From the NCBI GenBank assembly GCA_018857735.1, contig JABMCL010000968.1:270001-334000 (forward strand): DNA of 64,000 bases. The letters are read 5' to 3'. This DNA is from Alviniconcha marisindica (lineage: Eukaryota > Mollusca > Gastropoda > Provannidae). The position numbers were made by a program, and so were the translations under genes. Positions 35,796 to 48,494 of this stretch are shown here, piece after piece. The notes under the pieces were generated by a model. The model worked only from the letters and a program-made list of their open reading frames with translations. It searched no databases and was not told where the DNA came from. Each line of letters begins with the position of its first letter. The first letter of the stretch is position 1.

Positions 35796-38700
35796 CTGCA
35801 TGCATAAATTAGTGAGTATCTGTATTTCTATATGTAACCCTTTACACATGTAATACCCTGCACCTTGAGCTACTTAGTTTAAACTGGGATAAGTGTGCAT
35901 TATAAATACAGTTTTTATTTAATAGAAGAAAAAATAGGGCTAAATTGTTGTGTTTAATGTCTGCTTTAATTTGCTTGTGACCACCTGAAAATACAGCAAC
36001 AAAACAATCAAGAAAATACAAAACAATCAAGAAAATACAGCAACAAAACAGTCAAGGAAATACAACATTAAACCAATCCTGGAAAGATACCAAAACAGTC
36101 AGTAAAACAAGAAGTTTTTCTTTCTTTCAGAAGCATAACTTTGATGGTACAAAACATATGTGCATTGTTTGTGTTTTCTGTCTGTCAGCGGTGGGATCAG
36201 AATCACAATGAAAGGCTCCAATCTCCATGCTGCAGCCCGGCCCATGTTGGGAGGAAAGTACAAGAACAGAGACACAGGGGTGTATGAGGTGAGGCAGGAC
36301 AAGAACAGAGACACAGGGGTGTATGAGGTGAGGCAGGACAAGAACAGAAACACAAGGGTGATGAGAAAGAGACACGGGGGTGTTGAGGTGAGGCAGGACA
36401 AGAACAGAGACACAGGGGTGTATGAGGTGAGGCAGGACAAGAACAGAGACACAGGGGTGTATGAGGTGAGGCAGGACAAGAACAGAGACACAGGGGTGTA
36501 TGAGGTGAGGCAGGACAAGAACAGAGGAACAGGGGGTGTTGAGGTGAGGCAGGACAAGAACAGAGACACAGGGGTGTTATGAGGTGAGGCAGGACAAGAA
36601 CAGAGACACAGGGGTGTATGAGGTGAGGCAGGACAAACTGAACAGAGACACAGGGGTGTATGAGGTGAGGCAGGACAAGAACAGAGACACAGGGGTGTAT
36701 GAGGTGAGGCAGGACAAGAACAGAGACACAGGGGTGTATGAGGTGAGGCAGGACAAGAACAGAGACACAGGGGTGTATGAGGTGAGGCAGGACAAGAACA
36801 GAGACACAGGGGTGTAAGAACAGAGACACAGGGGTGTATGAGGTGAGGCAGGACAAGAACAGAGACACAGGGGTGTATGAGGTGAGGCAGGACAAGAACA
36901 GAGACACAGGGGTGTATGAGGTGATGCAGGACAAGAACAGAGACACAGGGGTGTATGAGGTGAGGCAGGACAAGAACGCAGAGACACAGGGGTGTATGAG
37001 GTGAGAGCAGGACAAGAACAGAGACACAGGGGTGTATGAGGTGATGCAGGACAAGAACAGAGACACAGGGGTGTATGAGGTGAGGCAGGACAAGAACAGA
37101 GACACAGGGGTGTATGAGGTGAGACAGGACAAGAACAGAGACACAGGATGTATGAGGTGAGGCAGGACAAGAACAGAGGGGGGGGGGGGGATTTGCATAT
37201 TGTGTTTTGTCCTAATAAATAGCATTCTTTTGAACTTTTCATGTGTTTGGATCATGTTTCTGTGCCCTTGCTGTTGCGGCAGGTTTGCCAAGCTGACCCT
37301 GATGGCCAGCGGATGACGTGCCCAGCCCTCAACCTGAAGGCCTTGCTGACGGACATGGAGAACCCACCAGAGATCCTGGACCTGTTCGTGCAGCTGGATG
37401 CAGTGCGGCTGCTGGAGCAGCAGGAGGTGCTGAGGCACTTCCAGTACTTCCCCGACCCCAAGATCTTCCCCTTCAGCGAGGCCGGCAAGCTCAGGGTGTT
37501 TGACGTCAATAACAAAGAGTTGGAGCTGCTGGTAAGACGTGAGCCTTCGCCAGAGCTTGTGGTGTTTGATGCGACATGCCCGTCCCTAATAAGCCTTACG
37601 GTTTCTGTGGACGTTAAGCACCATGTTTACTTATGCGACAAGAAATAGATGGACTTACTGGTAATATGTATATGAGCCTTTGCCAAACTCATGGTGTTTG
37701 ATGCGACAAGAAATAGTTGGAGCTAATGGTAAGATGTGAGCCTTTGCCAAAGTTCATGGTGTTTAATGCGACAAGAAAGAGTTGGATTTACTGGTGAGAT
37801 TTGAGGAGGTTTTTTTGTCTGAAACTCTGGATGTTTGACATAACAAGACAGAGTTGAAGATCCTGATGAGATACGAACCCTTGCCATAGCACAGCGTGTT
37901 TAAAGCAACAACTTGCAAACAGTTGGAGTTATTGGTAAAATTTGTGTTCAAATGCTCAGGGTCTTTGACATCAATGGGAAAGATTTGGAGTTACTGGTAA
38001 AATATGAGTGCTTGCCAAAGCTCATGGTATTTCATGTCAACCAGAAGTTGGAGTTACTGGTAAAATACGAGTGCTTGCCAAAGCGCAAGGTGTTCCATGT
38101 CAGCCAGAAGTTGGAGTTACTGGTAAAATACCAGTGCTTGCCAAAGCTCAAGGGGTTGCATGTCAACAAGGAGTTGGAGTTATGGTTAGTTGTGAGCGTA
38201 AGCCAAACCACAGGGTATTTGACATCAACAAGGAGTTCTGAGTTACTGGCAAGATACGATCTTTGTCCTTTGCCAAAGTACATGGTGCTTGATGTCAACA
38301 ACAAAATGTTTGGTTCACGTTACTGGTCAGGCTTTAGTCTTTCCTTGGTCCAAGCTCAGGTGCTCAGTAATGCTTTCATAACACGGAAATGCCCTGCTCT
38401 TCTGCTGTTTGCATTCATTCTCGCATAAGCTTGAATTTTCTTTAACCCAACCTTTTTTTCTTCTTTTTTTTCTTTCTTTTTCTTTTTTCTTTCTCTGCTG
38501 CTCAGTGTATGTTTTGTTCTGTGCAGGGAGAGCATTTGCAGTCAGGCTTTGGCAGGGCAGACGTCCATGTGCTGATTGCCGGATTGCCCTGCAATGTCAC
38601 AGAGAAGACGGAGAGTGTGCTGAAGTGTACACCCACCTTCAAAGATTCGTTTGTGGGTGATGGCAAAAGTTGGGTTGTTCAGGTAAGAACGGGGATAGCT

Positions 38701-41700
38701 CAGTGGTTAGAGTGCCGCACTCATGATCGATAGGTCATGGGTTCAAATCCCTGCAGGAGCGGCCGGAGAATTTCTTCTCCAGAGGTCAACTTTCTGTGCT
38801 GACTCTTATTTCGGTATCTGTTTCACCCCCGTGTTACCACAGTAGCACATAAAAGACCCCAATCATTCTGCCAAAAGTGCAGATGGCAGGTTACAGCTAA
38901 ATACGTATGCACCTTACATATGTGGCTTTGCATGAAGTAACATGGTGTATGGTTGTATGGTGTACACAGAATGCACCGAAACAGCATCGGTTTCATGTGG
39001 CACCAGTCATGCCAGTGCTGTAAGTACACCACTTCGGTGGATATTCGAAAACACACTATAAAAAGCTATTCACTCCTGTAGAATCGCATGCGAGCGCAGT
39101 GAGTCTGCTCGAGAGCGGAGAATAGAGCTATATAAAAGCAATCAACAACAACAACTGAAGTAAAAAAAAATAAAAAAAATAAACACTCATAGTATATCCT
39201 CTTGAGTATCACATTGTCCAAGGGGGAGGTTTCGTAGGTCAGTAAACATCAGTTGCATGCAGAAGAAGAAGGATGGCGGTGTGTGCATTTGAAGAGGGGA
39301 AGGGATGGGGGTGGGGTGGGAACACGTGAATGACATTGGTGACACAGGCTAGTTGAAGAATTTTGCACAGGACAATGGTGGCATTTACAGCCTTGCACTG
39401 GCGTATCCTTGGGTAGCTAATCGGTCTGCCAGTGTCGTTACTATTGCATTGACACCCCCACCCCACCCCAGTCCACCCCAGCCCCTCCGCTTCCTCGCTA
39501 TCCTTTCATCCTAGTCAGTCATTCAGTATGACTGGCCAGTAGTGTTCTGTCCACACCGTGAGGGTGACTGGCCAGTGTTCTGTCCACACCATGGGGTGAC
39601 TGGCCAGTGTTCTGTCCACACCATGGGGTGACTGGCCAGTGTTCTGTCCACACCATGTGGGTGACTGACCAATGTTCTATCCTCCCCATGAGGGTGACTG
39701 GCCAGTGTTCTGTCCACACCATGTGGGTGACTGACCAATGTTCTATCCTCCCCATGAGGGTGACTGGCCAGTGTTCTATCCTCACCATGAGGGTGACTGG
39801 TCTTTCTGCCCACACCGTGAGGGTGACTGGCCAGTGTTCTACGCTCACCATGAGGGTGACTGGCCAGTGTTCTATCCTCACCATGAGGGTGACTGGTCTT
39901 TCTGCCCACACCTTGAGGGTGACTGGTCATTCTGTCCACACCATGAGGGTGACTGGTCATTGGTATGTCCACACCATGAGGGTAACTGGTTAGTGGTCTG
40001 TCCACATCATGAGGGTGACTGGTCATTCTGTCCACACCATGAGGGTGACTGGTCGTTGGTCTGTCCACACCATGAGGGTAACTGGTTAGTGGTCTGTCCA
40101 CATCATGAGGATGACTGGTCATTCTGTCCACACCATGAGGGTGACTGGTCATTGGTATGTCCACACCATGAGGGTAACTGGTTAGTGGTCTGTCCACATG
40201 AGGGTGACTGGTCATTCTGTCCACACCATGAGGGTGACTGGTCCTTGGTATGTCCACACCATGAGGGTAACTGGTTAGTGGTCTGTCCACACCATGAGGG
40301 TGACTGGTCATTCTGTCCACACCATGAGGGTGACTGGTCATTGGTCTGTCCACACCATGAGGGTAACTGGTCAGTTTGGGCTGTCCACACCATGAGGGTA
40401 ACTGGTCATTCTGTCCACACCATGAGGGTGACTGGTCATTGTCTGTCCACACCATGAGGGTAACTGGTTAGTGGTCTGTCCACACCATGAGGGTGACTGG
40501 TCATTCTGTCCACACCATGAGGGTGACTGGTCATTCTGTCCACACCATGAGGGTGACTGGTCATTGGTCTGTCCACACCATGAGGGTAACTGGTTAGTGG
40601 TCTGTCCACATGAGGGTGACTGGTCATTCTGTCCACACCATGAGGGTGACTGGTCGTTGGTCTGTCCACACCATGAGGGTAACTGGTTAGTGGTCTGTCC
40701 ACATCATGAGGATGACTGGTCATTCTGTCCACACCATGAGGGTGACTGGTCAGTGTTGCATCCAAATCCTGATGATGACTGGTCATTTTTGTATCCACAC
40801 CATGAGGGTGACTGGTCAGTGTTCTGTACACATCATGAGGAAGACTGGTCAGTGTTGTATCCAAATCATGAGGGTGACTGGTCAGTGTTGTATCCAAATC
40901 ATGAGGGTGACTGGTCAGTGTTGTATCCAGATCATGAGGGTGACTGGTCAGGGTTGTATCCAAATCATGAGGGTGACTGGTCAGCGTTCTGTTCAGATCC
41001 AGGTTGGCAACCTGTACTTCAATTCCTCCAAGATTGGCTACATCACCTACATCCGCTCCCCAGACTCCTCAGGGCTCAGCGTGGCCATCATCGCTCTTAT
41101 CGTCGTGCTGATACTCGTTGTCCTCGCCTTCATCGTTCTTGTTGTCATTATGAAGCGGCAGAAGGTATACACTAGTTGGCATGTTTGTCCATGCATGTAT
41201 GTTTGATTGAATGAATGAAAAGTTATACATGGCGCATAAACACTTCCACACAAAGCCTTGAATGTTCACAGCGCCAGATACACACAGTACATATGTGTAA
41301 ACTTTCCCCAAGCTAAAACTACCAAAAGACATTTGTACCAACAAAGTACAAACAGCCCCACCCCCTCCGCAAAGTGCAACTATACATAGCAGTTAAATGC
41401 AGAAATATATACAGAGTTAAAAATGATGATAAACAAAAACAATATTAAAGACACATTTGCCCACAGTGTCACCTTTCTGGCCTGTTATGGGTTTTCCCAT
41501 GTTTTATTTGTATTCAGATTGAGTTTGTATGTCTGTTGGTTGGTCGAAGTGTTGCTTTGTCCACAGAAACCGTAGGTTTATTAGGGACAGGAGCCCAGGA
41601 CGTCCACCTCAACTTTCTCACAGCTCCTGGGTTATATGCCTGACCTGAGCACAGTTTTATATATATGCCTGTGTGGTGAACGTGTGTGTCTGTTAATACA

Positions 41701-44700
41701 TATATATGTATCTGGGTTTTTTACTTGTTATCAGTTGGACCTGCCTCTCTCTGCGTTCGTTGAGCTTTTGGCATTTGTTTCTACCAATCCAGTCTATGTT
41801 TGCAGGTTGGATTCTTCAAGCCCAAGGGTCCGATACCAACCATTGCATACACAGCTGGCCACCAAGTTGGTTTTGACGGCATCGACTCCAACGGTACACG
41901 CACCTACAACATGGAGGCTGTTGAGAATGGTGGGTTGGGGCATGGGGGGGGGGGGGGGGGGGTGCTGACTCATTGAATGCCTGATTTTAAAATCAGTAGA
42001 CTACAAAACTCTTAGTTTTGGAGCGATGACATGTTGTTTGTAAGCTGACACGGACACGCAGTTTGAACCGTTTTGTGTTTGGATCTTGTTTTAGAACGCT
42101 AGCAGTCATTCCGTTTCAGATTTTTATTACTTACTCTGCTCTGAAGTCCAGAAATGCTCCTGTATGACTTCAACATGGTATCAACAGCATGTTCAGTCAC
42201 AAACTTTTCCTGTGGATCAGGTTCTTTTAGCGTGCTCTAAGCACGCAGGGAAGTTTAGCGTCATGTTTTTACACACCACTTGCACCTCAGCAGCAGTGTG
42301 TAACATTTTCACACCACCCTCAAACTCTGTATCACTGTATGCAACATCACTTGCACAGTATGTAACAGTTTCACACCACCCTCAAACTCTGTATCACTGT
42401 ATGCAACATCACTTGCACAGTATGTAACATTTTCACACCACCCTCAAACTCTGTATCACTGTATGCAACATCACTTGCACAGTATGTAACATTTTCACAC
42501 CACCCTCAAACTCTGTATCACTGTATGCAACATCACTTGCACAGTATGTAACATTTTCACACCACCCTCAAACTCTGTATCACTGTATGCAACATCACTT
42601 GCTCAGTATGTAACATTTTCACACCACCCTCAAACTCTGTATCACTGTCTGCAACATCACTTGCACAGTATGTAACATTTTCACACCACCCTCAAACTCT
42701 GTATCACTGTCTGCAACATCACTTGCACAGTATGTAACATTTTCACACCACCCTCAAACTCTGTATCACTGTCTGCAACATCACTTGCACAGTATGTAAC
42801 ATTTTCACACCACCCTCAAACTCTGTATCACTGTCTGCAACATCACTTGCACAGTATGTAACATTTTCACACCACCCTCAAACTCTGTATCACTGTCTGC
42901 AACACCACTTGCACAGTATGTAACATTTTCACACCACCCTCAAACTCTGTATCACTGTCTGCAACACCACTTGCACAGTATGTAACATTTTCACACCACC
43001 CTCAAACTCTGTATCACTGTATGCAACGTCACTAGCACAGTATGTAACATTTTCACACCACCCTCAAACTCTGTATCACTGTATGCAACATCACTTGCAC
43101 AGTATGTAACATTTTCACGCCACCCTCAAACTCTGTATCACTGTCTGCAACATCACTTGCACAGTATGTAACATTTTCACGCCACCCTCAAACTCTGTAT
43201 CACTGTGTGCAACATCACTTGCACAGTATGCAACATTTTCACGCCGCACTTGAACTCCATATTGCTGTATGTGCAGCATCTACAACTGTGCATGAACGAA
43301 CGCGTCTCCGCTGTGCAGATTATTTCGACAGATCGCAGATTCTTGGCGCGGAGGCGGCACCTCTAGTACCCATTGACCCGGACATCCTCAGGCTGATGGA
43401 GAATGAGAGTCTGCTGATTGACAAGGAGTGTCTGACCCTGGGAGAGGAGATCGGCAAAGGTTGGTGCAGATACCGCCAGCTTGGTGGGGGGGGGGGGGGG
43501 GGGGGGGGGTTGTAAAGTTTGCTGCTGAAATTGCTGGGTGTTGCTGATGTTCATGTGGGTACCGTGAGGAGTTGGGTTAGGCGTTGTGATGTTTGTTGGT
43601 GAAGATGCTGGGTGTTGCCGATGTTGATGTGGGTATCGTGCTGAGCTGGGTTGAGTGTTGTGATGTCTGTTAGTGAAGATGCTGGGTGTTGCCGATGTTG
43701 ATGTGGGTACCGTGATGAGCTGGGTTAGGCGTTGTGATGTTTGTTAGTGAAAATGCTGGGTGTTGCCGGTGTTGTGCAGGTACTGTGAGGAGTTGTGTGC
43801 TGGTGTTGCGACGTTTGTTAATGAAGATGCTGAGTGTTGCAAATGTTGTGTGGTACCTTGAGGAGTTGGGTGTGGGTGCTGCAAAGAAGAGTGAAGATAC
43901 CTAGTTCCCAGAGTATGATGCAGAGGTCGGTGCCAGTAATGGGAAGAGGTGAGAGTCAGTGAAGATACTGTTGAACCCTTGGTGAGGACCACCCTGATTA
44001 GACCATCCTGATGAAAGACCACCCGGTACCCTGATTAAACCATCCTGATGAAAGACCACCCTGAGAAAAGACCACCTTGATGAAAGACCATCCTGAGGAA
44101 AGACCACCTTGATGAGAGACCATCCTAAGGAAAGTCCACCCTGATGAAAGACCACCCGATTAGACCATCCTGATGAAAGACCACCTTGATGAAAGACCAT
44201 CCTGATTAAAGACCACCTTGATGAGAGACCATGCTGAGGAAAGACCATCCTGTGAAAAGACCATCCTGTTGAAAGACCACCTTGATGAAAGACCATCTTG
44301 ATGAGAGACCATCCTGTTGAAAGACCACCTTGATGAAAGACCATCCTGTTGAAAGACCATCCTGATGAAAGACCATCCTGATGAAAGACCACCCAGAGAA
44401 AAGACTATCCTGAGGAGAGACCACTTTGATAGACCATCCTGAGGAAAGACCACCCTGTTGAAAGACCACCCTGATTAGACCATCCTGATGAAAGACCACC
44501 TTGATGGAAGTCCATCCTGATGAGAGACCACCCCAATTAGAATTGATCCTGATAAAAGACCACCCTGATGAAAGACATTCTGATGAAAGACCATCCCTGT
44601 GTAAGCTCACTCCTCTCTGATAACTTTTTGTTGTTGTTCAAACCTTTCCCTGTATATGCCCATTCCCATGTTGTGTATGTATGGTAATATGTTCGCACTG

Positions 44701-46480
44701 GTTGACTGGGCGTAAAACACCGATTTACTAACTATGGTGATAGGTTAAATGTATGACAAAAAAAGTAAAGAAGCAGAGAAAGGCGGGGAGAGAGAAGAGG
44801 GAAACAGGAAGAAGAATCAGAATATTTACGTATATCGTTCAAATTACAAATATGTGTTTCGCAGAGAACTTGCTAAGGTGTGCTTGCGTGTGCAGGTAAC
44901 TTTGGCTGTGTGAAGAGAGGGTTCCTGACTCTACCTGAACAGAAAGGCGATATACTGGTGGCCATCAAGACCTTACATGGTGAGTGGTGGTCTTGTTTTT
45001 TTTTACCTTTGTATTACATGGGGGTGGGGTGAGGGGGGGGGGGGGGGAGTACAATCTGGTCTTTCAGACAACAATTCCAGTCTGGTCTTTCAGACAACAA
45101 TCCCAGTCACTGTACAGTCTGGTCTTTCAGACAACAATCCCAGTCACTGTACAGTCTGGTCTTTCAGACAACAATCCCAGTCACTGTTCAGTCTGGTCTT
45201 TCAGACAACAATCCCTGTCACTGTACTGTCTGGTCTTTCAGACAACAATCCCAGTCACTGTACTGTCTGGTCTTTCAGACAACAATCCCTGTCACTGTAC
45301 TGTCTGGTCTTTCAGACAACAATCCCAGTCACTGTACTGTCTGGTCTTTCAGACAACAGTCCCAGTCACTGTACTGTCTGGTCTTTCAGACAACAGTCCC
45401 AGTCACTGTACTGTCAGGTCTTTCAGACAACAGTCCCAGTCACTGTACAGTCAGGTCTTTCAGACAACAGTCCCAGTCACTGTACAGTCTGGTCTTTCAG
45501 ACAACAATCCCAGTCACTGTACAGTCAGGTCTTTCAGACAACAGTCCCAGTCACTGTACAGTCAGGTCTTTCAGACAACAGTCCCAGTCACTGTACAGTC
45601 AGGTCTTTCAGACAACAGTCCCAGTCACTGTACAGTCAGGTCTTTCAGACAACAATCCCAGTCACTGTACTGTCTGGTCTTTCAGACAACAACCCCGTCA
45701 CTGTACTGTCTGGTCTTTCAGACAACAATCCCAGTCACTGTACTGTCAGGTCTTTCAGACAACAACCCCAGTCACTGTACTGTCAGGTCTTTCAGACAAC
45801 AATCCCAGTCACTGTACTGTATGGTCTTTCAGACAACAATCCCAGGCCAATTGAGCTGCAGAGCTTCCTGCAGGAGGCGCTGATCATGAAGGACTTCCAC
45901 CACGACAACGTGCTGACGCTGATCGGCATCTGCCTGAATCTGGACGCCATGCCGCTCGTCGTCTTGCCCTTCATGAAACACGGCGACCTCCTGACCTACA
46001 TACGTGATGAGCGTAATGTGAGATTTGCCAATAAGCATACTGCATACTTGGTGCAGGGCAGAGGGGGTTTGGGACTGACATGACTAAGGTCTTTGGAGAC
46101 TTCTGTGCTCAGCTTACTGCAGCTTATTTTCACATATTTTGCTTGGGGGTCTTGAATAATGGAATAATATTAATTAATATGGGTTGGGGGGGGGGGGGCG
46201 GGGGGGGATTTGTTTCATGAATAATGGATTTTACTCTTAGTCTTAATGATTCTGTTTGGTTGGGCAGACATATATTTTCAGTGATGTATTGTTTTCAGAT
46301 ATTTGTTATTTTGAGTCTTTCTGTCTTATATTTGGAGATTTTGTATTTTCTCTTGAATAATGGATTTTGCTCTTAATGATTACATTTGGTTAGGCAAATA
46401 CTTATTTTTAGTAATATGTCATTTTCAGGTATTTACTTTGTCATTCAGAGTAGGTTTCTGACTGACATTTGGAGTATATA

Positions 46481-46511
<31 letters not shown>

Positions 46512-46519
46512 GCATGCAC

Positions 46520-46556
<37 letters not shown>

Positions 46557-48445
46557 GTTGGTATGATTATGTCCTGTCAAAGACAGTGAATTTTAGTTTG
46601 GCAACACAGCTGACTTTTTTTTTCTTCTCTCTCTCTGATTTTGAGTTCAGTTTACCTCTCTGTGATTAACAGTTACTTACCTCTTCACTGGATCTGAGTG
46701 AAAGAGTGAAGCTAACAAAACCATGATTCATTTCACAGTGGCTTGTTTAGAAACCCTGGCCTCATCTCAGGTCCAGACAGGACACTGTTTGGGTTAACAG
46801 GACATTTCATTCCAATTACTAACTAAATGAACTAATCTAGTGGTTTTAAGTTACGTTGCATGTACCTTTCTACCGATTTATATCATGAGCAGTCTCCAGT
46901 TTTCATTGATTGTATTTTGGACTCGTAAATATATTTTGTCATTATTACGAAATTCAAGATTCAAGATTACTTTAATATCTCATCAGAGAAATTAAAACGT
47001 GGCTGAACATTAACCACATCACAGTACACAGTAACACATATTTTATATTTTAAAACTCGAAGAACAAATTGATTTGGCTGTCAGCAGCTTAATTGCCACC
47101 AAAGACATAACTGATGTTGAATTATGACAACAATTTTAGTTGCATGGATAGGTTAATTAGATAGTTTATTTTTATTTTTTAAGTTTTTAATTCTGCTGAG
47201 ATTTAACCTATGCTTATAATTTAACCCTTTTTGGTTGATTTGCAGCAACCCACCATAAAGGATTTAATTATGTTTGGCGTTGACATTGCTCGTGGAATGG
47301 ATTATCTGGCAGGCCTCAAGTTTGTGCATAGAGATTTAGCTGCCAGAAACTGCATGTAAGTGCACATGGATCCAGACATTGTCACCGTGTAGAGTGTGGC
47401 AGTGTTTGTCCTAACTGTTGTTGGTTTATTGTGTAACAGCCAAAAGAAACATGGCTTTTGACTGGAGAGACTGAGCCCCAAGAATCCAACCCAAATGCAC
47501 CATTGCATGAAGAAATGTTGACCCAAAAATCCAACTTGGTCACACTCACTACTGCATGAAGAGGTGTTGCCTGAAGAATCCAAGGCAAACTCTCACCATT
47601 GCATGAAGAAATCCCCCACCCCCCACACCCCCTCTCCAACCCTCCCATCCCCACTCCCAAGAATCCAACCCAGATTCTCTCTATTGCATGAAGAGATGTT
47701 GCCCCAATAAGTCATCAAAACTTGCACTAGTTCATAAAGTGATGTTGCCACAAGAATCCAACCCAAACTCACACAAGTTCATGAAGTGATGTTGCCCCAA
47801 GAATCCAACCCAGACTCACACTAGTTCATGAAGTGATGTTGCCCCAAGAATCCAACCCAGACTCATGCTAGTTCATGAAGAGATGTTGCCCCAAGACTCC
47901 AAACCAAACTCACACAAGTTCTTGTAGAGATGTTGCTCCAAGAATCCAAACCAAACTCACACAAGTTCATGTAGAGATGTTGCCCCAAGAATCCAACCCA
48001 AACTCACACAAGTTCATGAAGAGATGTTGCCCCAAGAATCCAGCCCAAACTTGCACTGGTTCATGTAGAGATGTTGCCCCAAGAAGCCAACCCAATTTCT
48101 CACAAGTGCATTTTCACTGTCAATGATTTATTCACATGCTAATTGTTGTGCTCACCCATCTTTCTCCTGTCTCAGTGTTTCGATCACGTCACTTGGTGTG
48201 TCTGTTGCATGGTAAATGTTGAGCACATGTTTAGTTTATACCCTGTGGTGTGCTTGCAAAATAAAGCAGGCAAAAGTTCAGCTGTATCTTTTTCCAATAT
48301 TTAAGTTCAGAGCCAAGACTGACTGCTAAAGAGATCAAAACCAAGAGAGTCGTTGGTGTTACACACTTTTCTTTTGCCATGCAATAATTAAAGTACTTAT
48401 AAAGCACAAAATCTCATCCATTGAGACTATTCTATGTGCGTACAT

Positions 48446-48494
<49 letters not shown>

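Noticed and set aside
36289..36582. Treating the whole 39-bp array as constitutive coding sequence
   Set aside because: One-base indels and a stop at 36580-36582 break the frame, and no donor would then join correctly to exon 11 beyond that point. Kept only as possible alternative donors.
36203..37438. Long minus-strand open frame (411 codons) of [18 protein letters not shown] repeats
   Set aside because: Reverse reading of the 39-bp donor array; repeats without stops produce open frames by length alone, and real exons 10 and 11 lie on the other strand at its ends.
39519..41206. Several 100-310-codon frames on both strands (HPHGVDRTL and [10 protein letters not shown] repeats)
   Set aside because: All come from the stop-free intron 12 minisatellite. 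Only the last part (exon 13) is supported by domain content and splice sites.
44977..46083. Open frame of 368 codons running into kinase exon 17, which could be read as one large exon
   Set aside because: Exon 16 ends at a strong donor just at its start, the in-phase reading from exon 16 differs from this frame, and the array part has no kinase homology. The real exon is 45833-46017.
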